From assembly GCF_001303895.1 (NCBI RefSeq), contig NZ_LJSD01000050.1, positions 124,001 through 188,000 on the forward strand: a stretch of 64,000 nt of DNA. Reading direction: 5' to 3'. Source of the DNA: Mesorhizobium sp. 1M-11. GTDB lineage: Bacteria > Pseudomonadota > Alphaproteobacteria > Rhizobiales > Rhizobiaceae. Position numbers and translations under genes: made by a program. The notes beneath the pieces are model-generated. The model had not been told where the DNA came from. It worked only from the letters and a program-made list of their open reading frames with translations, and did no database searches. Positions 23,800 through 31,808 of this stretch are shown here, piece by piece (the first letter of the stretch is position 1; each line of letters begins with the position of its first letter).

Positions 23800-26025
23800 C
23801 TATCCGCGCAATTCGCGTCTCAGGATCTTGCCGACATTGGTCTTCGGCAGTTCCGTTCGGAACTCGATGTATCTCGGCCGCTTGTAGCCTGTGAGGTTCT
23901 GCTTGCAATATTCCAGCAGCGCCTCGGCGGTGAGGTTCGGATCCTTCTTGACGACGAAGAGCTTCGGTATCTCGCCGGATCGCTCGTCCGGAATGCCAAT
24001 CGCCGCCACCTCCAGCACGCCCGGATGCTGAGCAACGACTTCCTCCAGTTCGTTGGGATAGACGTTGAAGCCGGAAACCAGGATCATGTCCTTCTTGCGG
24101 TCGACGATCTTGGTGTAGCCCTTGTCGTCCATGAAGCCCATGTCGCCGGATTTGAAATAGCCGTCATCCGTCATCACCTTGGCGGTCTCGTCGGGCCGGT
24201 TCCAGTAACCGGCCATGACCTGCGGACCCTTGATGCAGATTTCACCCACTTCGCCCAGCGGCACGGCATTGCCGTCCTCGTCGCGGATGGAGATCTCGGT
24301 CGACGGGATCGGCAGGCCGATGGTGCCGGTGAATTCATCGGCGTCGAAACGGTTCGCCGTCGCCACCGGCGACGTCTCCGACAGCCCGTAGCCTTCCGAA
24401 ATATTGACGCCCGTGAGCTGCTTCCAGCGCTCGGCAACCGGCCGCTGCGCGGCCATGCCGCCGGCAAAGACCAGAAGCAGCGGTTTGAAGTCGAGCTTGC
24501 GGAAGTCCTCGTTGTTGAGCAGCGCGTTGAACAGCGTGTTGAGCCCGGGGAAGACGTTGACCGGATATTTCTGCAGCTCCTTCACGAAGCCGGGAATATC
24601 GCGCGGGTTCGGGATCAGGATGTTCTGCGCGCCCTGCTGCATGCCCATCAGCGCATTCACCGTCAGCGCATAGATATGATAAAGCGGCAGCGCGCACACG
24701 AAGATCAGGCGATCCGGCCGAGCCCGCTTGATGAAGGCGGTTTCCTGCCACAGACGATTCTGTTCGACATTGGCGAGCACGTTGCTGTGCAGCAGGGTAG
24801 CGCCCTTCGAGATGCCAGTGGTACCCCCGGTATATTGCAGGAAGGCGATGTCGTTGCGCGACACCGCAACCGGCGTGAAGGCCTTGCCCGCACCTTCCCT
24901 GAGGGCGGCCGGAAATTTCACATGGCCGGGCAGCGACCATTCCGGCACCAGCTTCTTCACCTTGCGCACGACCAGATTGACGATCATGCCCTTCAAGCCG
25001 CCCAACATGTCGCCCATGGAAGCGACGACGACATGCTTGACCTGCGTGCGGGCAATGATTGCCTGCAGCGTGGTAGCGAAATTCTCCAGGATGATGATCG
25101 CTTCGGCGCCGGAATCCTTGAGCTGATGCTCGAGTTCACGCGGCGTATAAAGGGGATTGACGTTCACCACGGTGTAGCCAGCCCTGAGAACCGCCATCAT
25201 AACGACCGGATATTGCAGCACATTCGGCATCATGATGGCGACCCGCGCCCCCTTCGCCAGCCCCTTCGACTGCAGATAGGCCGCGAACGCCGTCGAATGC
25301 CGTTCCAGCTCCGCATAGGTCATGGTCTTGCCCATGCAGGTGTAGGCTGGACGCGACGCGAACTGCTTGCAGGCCGTGACCAGGAGATCGCCGATCGACT
25401 CCGCTGGCAGGCCAGAGATCTTGGCCGGAACGACACTTGCGTAGCTGGCCAGCCACGGCTTCGTCGGCTGGCCAGCGGCGAGCGACGCGATTGCCCGGGG
25501 CAGGCTTTTGCCCGCGGGCCCGGCGTCTGAAGCCGGCGCTGTCGCCGCCTTGCTCGCCTTGGCTGAAGTCTTCGTGGCAGCGGTTGTCTTGACGGCAGCC
25601 GATTTCGCCGCCGCTGCGGGTTTGACAGCCGCCTTCACCACTTCGGACTTCGGTTTCGCTGCTTTGGCTTCCGCAGGTCTCGCAGCTGCCGTCTTTGGAG
25701 TTTTGGCCGGCTTGGCCTCGCTGGTCTTGGCTGGCGCCTTGGCAGCAGCGCCTGCTATGGTCGCAGCTGACTTCACCGTCCCTGCGTTTGGTTTGGTTGT
25801 CTTTGCAGCCGGAGCGGCCGCGGTTTTCGCCGCAGCAGTTGCAGTCGGCTTTGCCGTCCTGGATTTGTCGGTCGCCTTGGGCGTCACCGCCTTCTTCGAA
25901 GAAGCGGCTGGCTTTGCCGTGGCCGCTTTCACAGTCTTTGCCGTGGCCGGCGTCTTCGTTTCGGCAGGCGCCTTTGCGTTGCCTGCAGCCTTCACCGAGC
26001 CTGTTGTCTTCGTTGCCTTCGCCAC
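23800..26025 (-). CDS. fadD: Long-chain acyl-CoA ligase with histone-H1-like N-terminal extension
   Basis: A 741-residue protein in two parts. Residues 1 to about 165 are almost only Ala, Lys, Thr, Pro and Ser in irregular (K/T/A)-A-K-P units, like AlgP or histone H1 tails. From about residue 190 a complete adenylate-forming acyl-CoA synthetase follows: FLQYTGGTTGISKGA (P-loop), GYGLSETSPV, YFKSGDMGFMD, the linker DRKKDMILVSGFNVYPNE and the catalytic Lys in LPKTNVGKILRREL. The catalytic part alone matches a normal FadD of about 550 residues. The GTG at 26025, behind a perfect GGGAGG, is preferred over an ATG at 26088. Activated fatty acids feed beta-oxidation or lipid synthesis. Confidence 0.92.
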   Translation of the reverse strand: MAKATKTTGSVKAAGNAKAPAETKTPATAKTVKAATAKPAASSKKAVTPKATDKSRTAKPTATAAAKTAAAPAAKTTKPNAGTVKSAATIAGAAAKAPAKTSEAKPAKTPKTAAARPAEAKAAKPKSEVVKAAVKPAAAAKSAAVKTTAATKTSAKASKAATAPASDAGPAGKSLPRAIASLAAGQPTKPWLASYASVVPAKISGLPAESIGDLLVTACKQFASRPAYTCMGKTMTYAELERHSTAFAAYLQSKGLAKGARVAIMMPNVLQYPVVMMAVLRAGYTVVNVNPLYTPRELEHQLKDSGAEAIIILENFATTLQAIIARTQVKHVVVASMGDMLGGLKGMIVNLVVRKVKKLVPEWSLPGHVKFPAALREGAGKAFTPVAVSRNDIAFLQYTGGTTGISKGATLLHSNVLANVEQNRLWQETAFIKRARPDRLIFVCALPLYHIYALTVNALMGMQQGAQNILIPNPRDIPGFVKELQKYPVNVFPGLNTLFNALLNNEDFRKLDFKPLLLVFAGGMAAQRPVAERWKQLTGVNISEGYGLSETSPVATANRFDADEFTGTIGLPIPSTEISIRDEDGNAVPLGEVGEICIKGPQVMAGYWNRPDETAKVMTDDGYFKSGDMGFMDDKGYTKIVDRKKDMILVSGFNVYPNELEEVVAQHPGVLEVAAIGIPDERSGEIPKLFVVKKDPNLTAEALLEYCKQNLTGYKRPRYIEFRTELPKTNVGKILRRELRG

Positions 26026-26458
26026 CTGTTCCTCCCTCGACGACTGTGGGCCGGCTCGACCCCTCTTGGGCGGGGGCTGACGTGCCACGACTGGCGCTGT
26101 TCGCGCCGAAAACCCTGCTGCCGACTATGTATTGCGACTATTTGCTCCCGTGCAAGTCTTGCCCCAACGGCACCTTGACGGGAATCTGCAGCAGGTCGCT
26201 AACAAGCCACTGGGCGCGTCCTTTTTTGCATGAAATTGCCGTAGGAGGATTTTGCGCTTCAAGGAAAGATACGGGCGTTCATATTCTCGTGATGGACGCT
26301 TGAAGCAATAATATTATCAGGCTCTTGGCGCTTACTAGAATATTATTTCCATAACAGGACCGGGGACAGAGAGGGTGTTCCAATGCCGCAAAAACGGTGC
26401 TTATATGCGCCCTTCGCGAGCCTATAGAGGGGCTTGGCAGAACACCAGGGAGTGCTCA
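26026..26458. other. Long intergenic region before the dpp operon
   Basis: These 433 bases between the divergent ligase and dppA genes hold no convincing gene. Two dyads stand out: GCTTCAAG (26256-26263) with CTTGAAGC (26300-26307), and AT-rich AATAATATT (26308-26316) with AATATTATT (26340-26348). The second is unusual in this GC-rich setting and lies 110-150 bases upstream of dppA, where a promoter or regulator site is expected. No regulator can be assigned. Confidence 0.45.
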
Positions 26459-28051
26459 ATGAAAACGAAACTGACTTTTGCGGCCGCGCTGCTGGCCGCA
26501 ACCGTCATGGGTGGGATGGCGAACGCCAAGCAGTTGGTTTACTGCTCGGAAGCGTCGCCAGCTGGTTTCGACCCGTCGCCTTGGAGCGGCGGCAACGACT
26601 TCGACGCTTCATCGCGTACCATCTATTCCCGACTGGTCGAATTCGATCACGGCAAGACCACCATCTCGCCCGGCCTGGCCGAGAGCTGGACCGTTTCCGA
26701 TGACGGCAAGGAATATACCTTCAAGCTGCGCAAGGGCGTGAAGTTCCAGACGACCGACTGGTTCACGCCGACCCGCGACCTCAACGCCGAGGACGTCAAG
26801 TTCTCCTTCGAGCGTCAGTGGAAGAAGGACAGCCCGTGGTACAGCTACCTGGCCGGCACCGGCTGGGAATACTTCACCGGCATGGGCTTCCCGGAGCTGC
26901 TCAAGGAAATCGTCGTGGTTGACGACAACACCGTCAAGTTCGTGCTGAACAAGCCGGAAGTCGCCTTCTTGCCGGACCTTGGCATGGACTTCTCCTCGAT
27001 CGTGTCGAAGGAATATGCCGACCAGCTCGAGAAGGCCGGCACGCTGGCGCAGTTCTCGCAGAAGCCTGTCGGTACCGGCCCGTACCAGTTCGTCGACTAC
27101 CAGGTTGACGCGGTCATCCGCTACCAGGCCTGGGACGGCTACTTCGGCGGCCGCCAGAAGATCGACGACCTGATCTTCGCCATCACGCCAGATGCAGCCG
27201 TGCGTGCGCAGAAGCTCAAGGCCGGCGAATGCGATATCATGTCCTATCCGGCACCGGCTGACATCGCCGGCCTGCAGGCTGATACCAACCTCAACGTCGC
27301 CGAGCAGGAAGGCCTGAACGTCGGCTACATGGCTTACAACACGACCGTCGCGCCGTTCGACAAGGTCGAGGTCCGCAAGGCCCTCAACATGGCCGTCAAC
27401 AAGCAGGCGATCATCGATGCGGTCTATCAGGGCGCCGGCCAGGTGGCCGTAAATCCGATCCCGCCGACGATGTGGTCCTACAACAAGAACATCAAGGATG
27501 ATCCATACGATCCTGAAGCGGCCAAGAAGATGCTGGCCGACGCGGGCGTCAAGGACCTGTCCATGAAGATCTGGGCCATGCCGGTGTCGCGTCCATACAA
27601 TCCGGGCGCGCAGCGCGTTGCAGAGATGATCCAGGCCGACTACGCCAAGGTTGGCGTCAAGGCCGAGATCGTCTCCTACGAGTGGACCGAATACCGCGAA
27701 CGCGGCAAGGCCAAGGATCGTGACGGCGCCTTCCAGCTCGGCTGGACCGGCGACAACGGCGATCCGGACAACTTCCTGTTCCTGCTCGGTTGCTCGGCCA
27801 TCGGCCAGTCCAACTACGCGATCTGGTGCAACAAGGAGTTCGAGGACCTGCTCCAGGCGGGCAAGGCCACCACGGACGTCGCCAAGCGCACCGAGATCTA
27901 TGAGAAGGCCCAGGAGGTGTTCAAGCGTGAGGCCCCATGGCTGACGATCGCTCACTCCAAGGTGTTCATGCCGATGAATAAGAAAGTCGTTGGCTTTGCC
28001 ATGGATCCACTCGGTATTCACCGTTTCGACGGTGTTGACGTTACCGAGTAA
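26459..28051 (+). CDS. dppA: Dipeptide ABC transporter substrate-binding protein, DppA-like
   Basis: A 530-residue periplasmic family-5 binding protein. The signal peptide covers about residues 1-23 (LTFAAALLAATVMGGMANA). Mature landmarks are QLVYCSEASPAGFDPSPW, YTFKLRKGVKFQTT, NAEDVKFSFERQW, KPVGTGPYQF and FQLGWTGDNGDPDNFL, all typical of DppA. The ATG at 26459 has AGGGAG upstream; earlier in-frame ATGs would precede the signal. A stem-loop at 28073-28110 separates it from dppB, the usual device for making more binding protein than permease. Confidence 0.95.
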   Translation: MKTKLTFAAALLAATVMGGMANAKQLVYCSEASPAGFDPSPWSGGNDFDASSRTIYSRLVEFDHGKTTISPGLAESWTVSDDGKEYTFKLRKGVKFQTTDWFTPTRDLNAEDVKFSFERQWKKDSPWYSYLAGTGWEYFTGMGFPELLKEIVVVDDNTVKFVLNKPEVAFLPDLGMDFSSIVSKEYADQLEKAGTLAQFSQKPVGTGPYQFVDYQVDAVIRYQAWDGYFGGRQKIDDLIFAITPDAAVRAQKLKAGECDIMSYPAPADIAGLQADTNLNVAEQEGLNVGYMAYNTTVAPFDKVEVRKALNMAVNKQAIIDAVYQGAGQVAVNPIPPTMWSYNKNIKDDPYDPEAAKKMLADAGVKDLSMKIWAMPVSRPYNPGAQRVAEMIQADYAKVGVKAEIVSYEWTEYRERGKAKDRDGAFQLGWTGDNGDPDNFLFLLGCSAIGQSNYAIWCNKEFEDLLQAGKATTDVAKRTEIYEKAQEVFKREAPWLTIAHSKVFMPMNKKVVGFAMDPLGIHRFDGVDVTE

Positions 28052-28072
28052 GCCTTTCAACGCGAAATAGGG

Positions 28073-28110
28073 AACGGCGGCGCTGGACTTTCGGCGCCGC
28101 CGTTTTATTA
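28073..28110 (+). terminator. Stem-loop with T-rich tail between dppA and dppB (attenuator or 3' stabiliser)
   Basis: The perfect 10-bp stem ACGGCGGCGC (28074-28083) with GCGCCGCCGT (28094-28103) is followed by TTTATTA. It looks like a partial terminator whose read-through feeds dppBCDF, or a hairpin protecting the dppA message. Confidence 0.75.
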
Positions 28111-28116
28111 AGGCCC

Positions 28117-29124
28117 ATGTTCCGCTATCTACTCCACAAGCTGGCACTGATTGTGCCAACCATCTTCGGCATCTCGCTGGCGGCCTTCGCATTTGTGCGC
28201 CTGCTGCCAGGTGACCCGATCCTCGCTATGGCTGGCGAGCGCGGCGTGAGCCCCGAACGCTATGCCGAACTGATCGAACGGTTCGGTTTCAACCGGCCCT
28301 ACATCGTCCAGTACTATGAATACATCAGCCGCGTTCTCGGTGGCGATTTCGGTATCTCGCTCTCCACCAAACGGCCGGTTTTCGGTGAATTCATGACGCT
28401 GTTCCCGGCGACGCTCGAACTTGCCCTCGTCGCCATGATCATCGCCATCCTCATCGGCATTCCTGCCGGCATCTTCGCCGCCGTCAAACGCGGCTCCTGG
28501 TTCGACCAGGCCACCATGGGCGTTGCGCTGACCGGCTATTCGATGCCGATCTTCTGGTGGGGCCTGCTGCTCATCATCTTTTTCTCCGGCTATCTCGGCT
28601 GGACACCGGTTTCTGGCCGCATCGGCCTGCAATTCTTCTTCAAGCCCGTCACCGGCTTCATGCTGATCGACAGTTTGATCTCCGGCCGCCCCGGCGCCTT
28701 CTGGTCCGCGGTCAGTCATCTCATCCTGCCGTCGATCGTGCTGGCCACCATTCCGCTCGCGGTCATCGCACGACAAACACGCTCGGCAATGCTCGAGGTG
28801 CTGGGCGAAGACTATGTGCGCACCGCACGTGCCAAAGGCCTGTCGCCACGCCGTGTCATCGGCCTGCACGCGTTCCGCAACGCGCTCATTCCGGTCATCA
28901 CCACAATCGGCCTGCAGGTCGGTACGCTGATGGCCGGCGCCATCCTGACCGAGACGATCTTCTCCTGGCCGGGTATCGGCAAGTGGATGATCGACGCCAT
29001 CGGCAAGCGCGACTATGCGGTCGTGCAGAGCGGGCTGCTCATCATCGCCCTCATCGTCATGGCCGTGAACCTCGTCGTCGACGTGCTCTATGCCGTCATC
29101 AACCCACGTATCCGGGTGCAGTGA
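28117..29124 (+). CDS. dppB: Dipeptide ABC transporter permease, DppB-like
   Basis: A 335-residue inner-membrane permease, the standard DppB length. The N-terminal FRYLLHKLALIVPTIFGISL is followed by the OppB/DppB signature FVRLLPGDPILAMAGERG and GDFGISLSTKRPV. The EAA loop is DYVRTARAKGLSPRRVIGLH near residue 230. AAGG precedes the ATG, immediately after the dppA stem-loop. dppC starts 1 bp after its stop. Confidence 0.95.
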   Translation: MFRYLLHKLALIVPTIFGISLAAFAFVRLLPGDPILAMAGERGVSPERYAELIERFGFNRPYIVQYYEYISRVLGGDFGISLSTKRPVFGEFMTLFPATLELALVAMIIAILIGIPAGIFAAVKRGSWFDQATMGVALTGYSMPIFWWGLLLIIFFSGYLGWTPVSGRIGLQFFFKPVTGFMLIDSLISGRPGAFWSAVSHLILPSIVLATIPLAVIARQTRSAMLEVLGEDYVRTARAKGLSPRRVIGLHAFRNALIPVITTIGLQVGTLMAGAILTETIFSWPGIGKWMIDAIGKRDYAVVQSGLLIIALIVMAVNLVVDVLYAVINPRIRVQ

Positions 29125-29125
29125 C

Positions 29126-30043
29126 ATGACCGATCAAACAGCAGGCGAAACCACCGCCGCCACGGTGCCTTCAGGCCCGAAGCAGCGCGCGCTCGCCGAA
29201 TTCTGGCACTACTATTCCATGAATACCGGCGCCGTCATCGGCCTGGTGGTGTTCATCCTCCTTGTCCTGGTGGCCATATTCGCGCCGCTGGTCGCGCCGC
29301 ACCTGCCGGACGAACAGTTCCGCGATGCCCTGCTCACCCCTCCGGCCTGGCAGGAAGGCGGCAAGTCGACGTTTATCCTGGGAACCGATGCCGTCGGCCG
29401 CGATATCCTTTCGCGCCTGATCTTCGGCGCACGCTATTCGCTGTTCATCGGCTTTATCGTCGTCGTCTTCGCGCTGTCCTCGGGTATCGTGCTCGGCGTG
29501 CTGGCCGGTTACTTCCGTGGCTGGGTCGACGCGCTGATCATGCGTATCATGGACATCATCCTGGCCTTCCCGTCCTTGCTGCTCGCGCTTGTGCTCGTGG
29601 CGATCCTCGGGCCCGGCCTTTTCAACGCGATGCTCGCAATCGCACTGGTGTTGCAGCCACACTTCGCGCGCCTGACGCGCGCCGCGGTGATGGCTGAGAA
29701 GAACCGCGAATATGTCGTCTCGGCCAAGGTCGCCGGCGCCAGCCATTTGAGAATGATGCTGGTGACGATCCTGCCGAATTGCGTAGCGCCGCTGATCGTG
29801 CAAGCGACGATGTCGTTCTCCAACGCCATCCTCGAGGCTGCCGCGCTCGGTTTCCTCGGCATGGGCGCCCAGCCGCCGACCCCGGAATGGGGCACGATGC
29901 TCGCCTCCGCGCGTGAGTTCATCCTGCGCGCGCCGTGGGTCGTCACCTTCCCCGGCCTCGCTATCCTGATCACCGTGCTCGCCATCAACCTGATCGGCGA
30001 CGGTCTGCGCGATGCGCTCGACCCCAAGCTGAAGAGGTCGTGA
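29126..30043 (+). CDS. dppC: Dipeptide ABC transporter permease, DppC-like
   Basis: A 305-residue permease partner of DppB. A cytoplasmic head is followed by the first membrane segment (TGAVIGLVVFILLVLVAIFA), the periplasmic HLPDEQFRDALLTPPAW and the signature FILGTDAVGRDILSRLIFGA. The EAA loop is EYVVSAKVAGASHLRMMLVT. The ATG at 29126 follows the dppB stop by one base. dppD begins 1 bp after its stop. The order dppBCDF is the canonical one. Confidence 0.95.
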   Translation: MTDQTAGETTAATVPSGPKQRALAEFWHYYSMNTGAVIGLVVFILLVLVAIFAPLVAPHLPDEQFRDALLTPPAWQEGGKSTFILGTDAVGRDILSRLIFGARYSLFIGFIVVVFALSSGIVLGVLAGYFRGWVDALIMRIMDIILAFPSLLLALVLVAILGPGLFNAMLAIALVLQPHFARLTRAAVMAEKNREYVVSAKVAGASHLRMMLVTILPNCVAPLIVQATMSFSNAILEAAALGFLGMGAQPPTPEWGTMLASAREFILRAPWVVTFPGLAILITVLAINLIGDGLRDALDPKLKRS

Positions 30044-30044
30044 C

Positions 30045-30896
30045 ATGGCATTGCTAGAGATCAAGAACCTGACGGTCTCGTTCGACACGTCGAGCGGACC
30101 GTTCATGGCGGTGAAAGGCATCGACCTGTCGATCGAACCGCGCGAGGTGCTGGCTATCGTCGGTGAATCCGGCTCCGGCAAGTCGGTGTCGATGCTGGCG
30201 GTGATGGGTCTGTTGCCGTCGTCGGCGACGGTGAAGGCCGACCGCATGAGCTTCAACGGCAAAGACCTGCTCGCCCTCGATCCGGCAGAACGGCGCAAGA
30301 TCATCGGCAAGGAGATCTCGATGATCTTCCAGGAGCCGATCGCCAGTCTCAATCCGTGTTTCGCGGTAGGCTATCAGATCGAAGAAGTGCTGCGCGTGCA
30401 TATGGGCATGGACAAGGCCCAACGCCGCACGCGTGCCATCGAACTGCTCACACTGGTCGGCATTCCCGAACCGGCGGAGCGGCTCAACTCCTTCCCTCAC
30501 CAGATGTCGGGCGGCCAGTGCCAGCGCGTCATGATCGCCATGGCCATTGCCTGCAACCCGAAGCTCCTGATCGCCGACGAGCCTACCACTGCGCTCGACG
30601 TGACGATCCAGAAGCAGATCCTCGATCTTCTGATGAAGCTGCAGGCCGAGCATGGCATGGGCCTCATCATGATCACCCACAATATGGGCGTGGTCGCCGA
30701 AACGGCCGATCGCGTCGTCGTGCAGTACAAGGGCACGAAGATGGAAGAAGCAGACGTGCTGTCGCTGTTCGAGAATCCGAAGAGCAACTATACCCGCGCG
30801 CTGCTTGCGGCATTGCCGGACAACGCCACCGGCGACCGGCTGCCGACCGTCTCAGACATGCTGTTCGAGCCCGCAGTTTCGGGAGCCGCGTCATGA
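30045..30896 (+). CDS. dppD: Dipeptide ABC transporter ATP-binding protein, DppD-like
   Basis: A 283-residue ABC ATPase with Walker A (GESGSGKS, about residues 40-47), the Q-loop IFQEPIASLNP, a signature with Cys instead of Arg (MSGGQCQRVMIA) and Walker B (LLIADEPTTALD). It ends soon after NYTRALLAALPD and lacks the Cys-rich C-terminal extension of enterobacterial DppD (about 327 residues), so the iron-sulphur or zinc site of that tail is absent. AGAGG precedes the ATG. The stop overlaps the dppF start (ATGA). Confidence 0.94.
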   Translation: MALLEIKNLTVSFDTSSGPFMAVKGIDLSIEPREVLAIVGESGSGKSVSMLAVMGLLPSSATVKADRMSFNGKDLLALDPAERRKIIGKEISMIFQEPIASLNPCFAVGYQIEEVLRVHMGMDKAQRRTRAIELLTLVGIPEPAERLNSFPHQMSGGQCQRVMIAMAIACNPKLLIADEPTTALDVTIQKQILDLLMKLQAEHGMGLIMITHNMGVVAETADRVVVQYKGTKMEEADVLSLFENPKSNYTRALLAALPDNATGDRLPTVSDMLFEPAVSGAAS

Positions 30897-31720
30897 CCGT
30901 CGTCGTCGAAGGAAAAAACATCAAGCGCGACTACCATGTCGGCGGCGGTATGTTCCGGCCGGCGCGCACGGTGCATGCGGTGAAGGGTGTTTCCTTCTCC
31001 GTCGAGAAGGGCAAGACGCTGGCCATCGTCGGTGAATCCGGCTGCGGCAAGTCTACGCTTGCGCGCATCATCACGCTGATCGACGCGCCGAGCGCCGGCG
31101 AGTTGTTCATCGACGGCAAGAAAGTGGACATCGCCAAGGATGGTCTCACCAAGGAGATGCGCCGCAAGGTGCAGATCGTGTTCCAGAACCCCTATGGTTC
31201 GCTCAATCCGCGCCAGAAGATCGGCGACATACTGGGCGAGCCATTGGTGATCAACACCGACGTTCCGGCCTCCGAACGCCGTGACCGTGCAATGGCGATG
31301 CTGAAGAAGGTCGGCCTGGGAGCAGAGCACTACAACCGCTATCCGCACATGTTCTCCGGCGGCCAGCGGCAGCGTATCGCAATTGCACGCGCGCTGATGC
31401 TGAACCCGAGCCTGCTGGTGCTGGACGAACCGGTCTCCGCGCTCGACCTTTCGGTGCAGGCGCAGGTACTCAACCTGCTTGCCGACCTCCAGGACGAGTT
31501 CCAGCTGACCTACGTCTTCATCAGCCATGATCTGTCGGTGGTGCGCTACATCGCCGACGACGTGATGGTTATGTATTTCGGCGAAGCCGTCGAATACGGC
31601 TCTCGCGACGAGGTCTTCGCCAACCCGCAGCACAGCTACACCAAGACGCTGTTTGCCGCGACGCCGCGCGCCGACGTCGACAGCATCAAGGCAAGGCTTG
31701 CCCGCAAGAAGGCGGCCTGA
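30893..31720 (+). CDS. dppF: Dipeptide ABC transporter ATP-binding protein, DppF-like
   Basis: A 275-residue second ATPase of the importer. It has Walker A (GESGCGKSTLARI), the Q-loop FQNPYGSLNPRQKIG, the signature FSGGQRQRIAIARA and Walker B (LLVLDEPVSALDLSVQAQ). The ATG at 30893 overlaps the dppD stop; the open frame continues far upstream in the wrong reading of dppD and was not used. The operon ends with an unusual hairpin formed partly by the last codons (31709-31729). Confidence 0.95.
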   Translation: MTVVVEGKNIKRDYHVGGGMFRPARTVHAVKGVSFSVEKGKTLAIVGESGCGKSTLARIITLIDAPSAGELFIDGKKVDIAKDGLTKEMRRKVQIVFQNPYGSLNPRQKIGDILGEPLVINTDVPASERRDRAMAMLKKVGLGAEHYNRYPHMFSGGQRQRIAIARALMLNPSLLVLDEPVSALDLSVQAQVLNLLADLQDEFQLTYVFISHDLSVVRYIADDVMVMYFGEAVEYGSRDEVFANPQHSYTKTLFAATPRADVDSIKARLARKKAA

Positions 31721-31729
31721 GGCCGCCTT
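31709..31729 (+). terminator. Hairpin spanning the dppF stop codon
   Basis: AAGGCGGCC and GGCCGCCTT form a 9-bp perfect stem with the TGA stop as its loop. There is no T-run, so it is more likely a 3'-end stabiliser or a weak terminator. Just beyond, at 31744-31766, ATTTTTCGGGATCATG is a half copy of the module C repeat. Confidence 0.5.
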
Positions 31730-31808
31730 CCATGTCTCCCGTCTGCAATTTTTCGGGATCATGTTGTGACATGTGCGCCCGCTACCGGCGAGCCCGGGCG
31801 TTTGCCCG

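Noticed and set aside
25508..26080. Ala/Val/Phe-rich plus-strand frame opposite the acyl-CoA ligase tail
   Set aside because: The hydrophobic pattern is simply the complement of Ala/Lys codons in the H1-like tail; the minus strand has the ribosome-binding site and the catalytic domain in the same frame.
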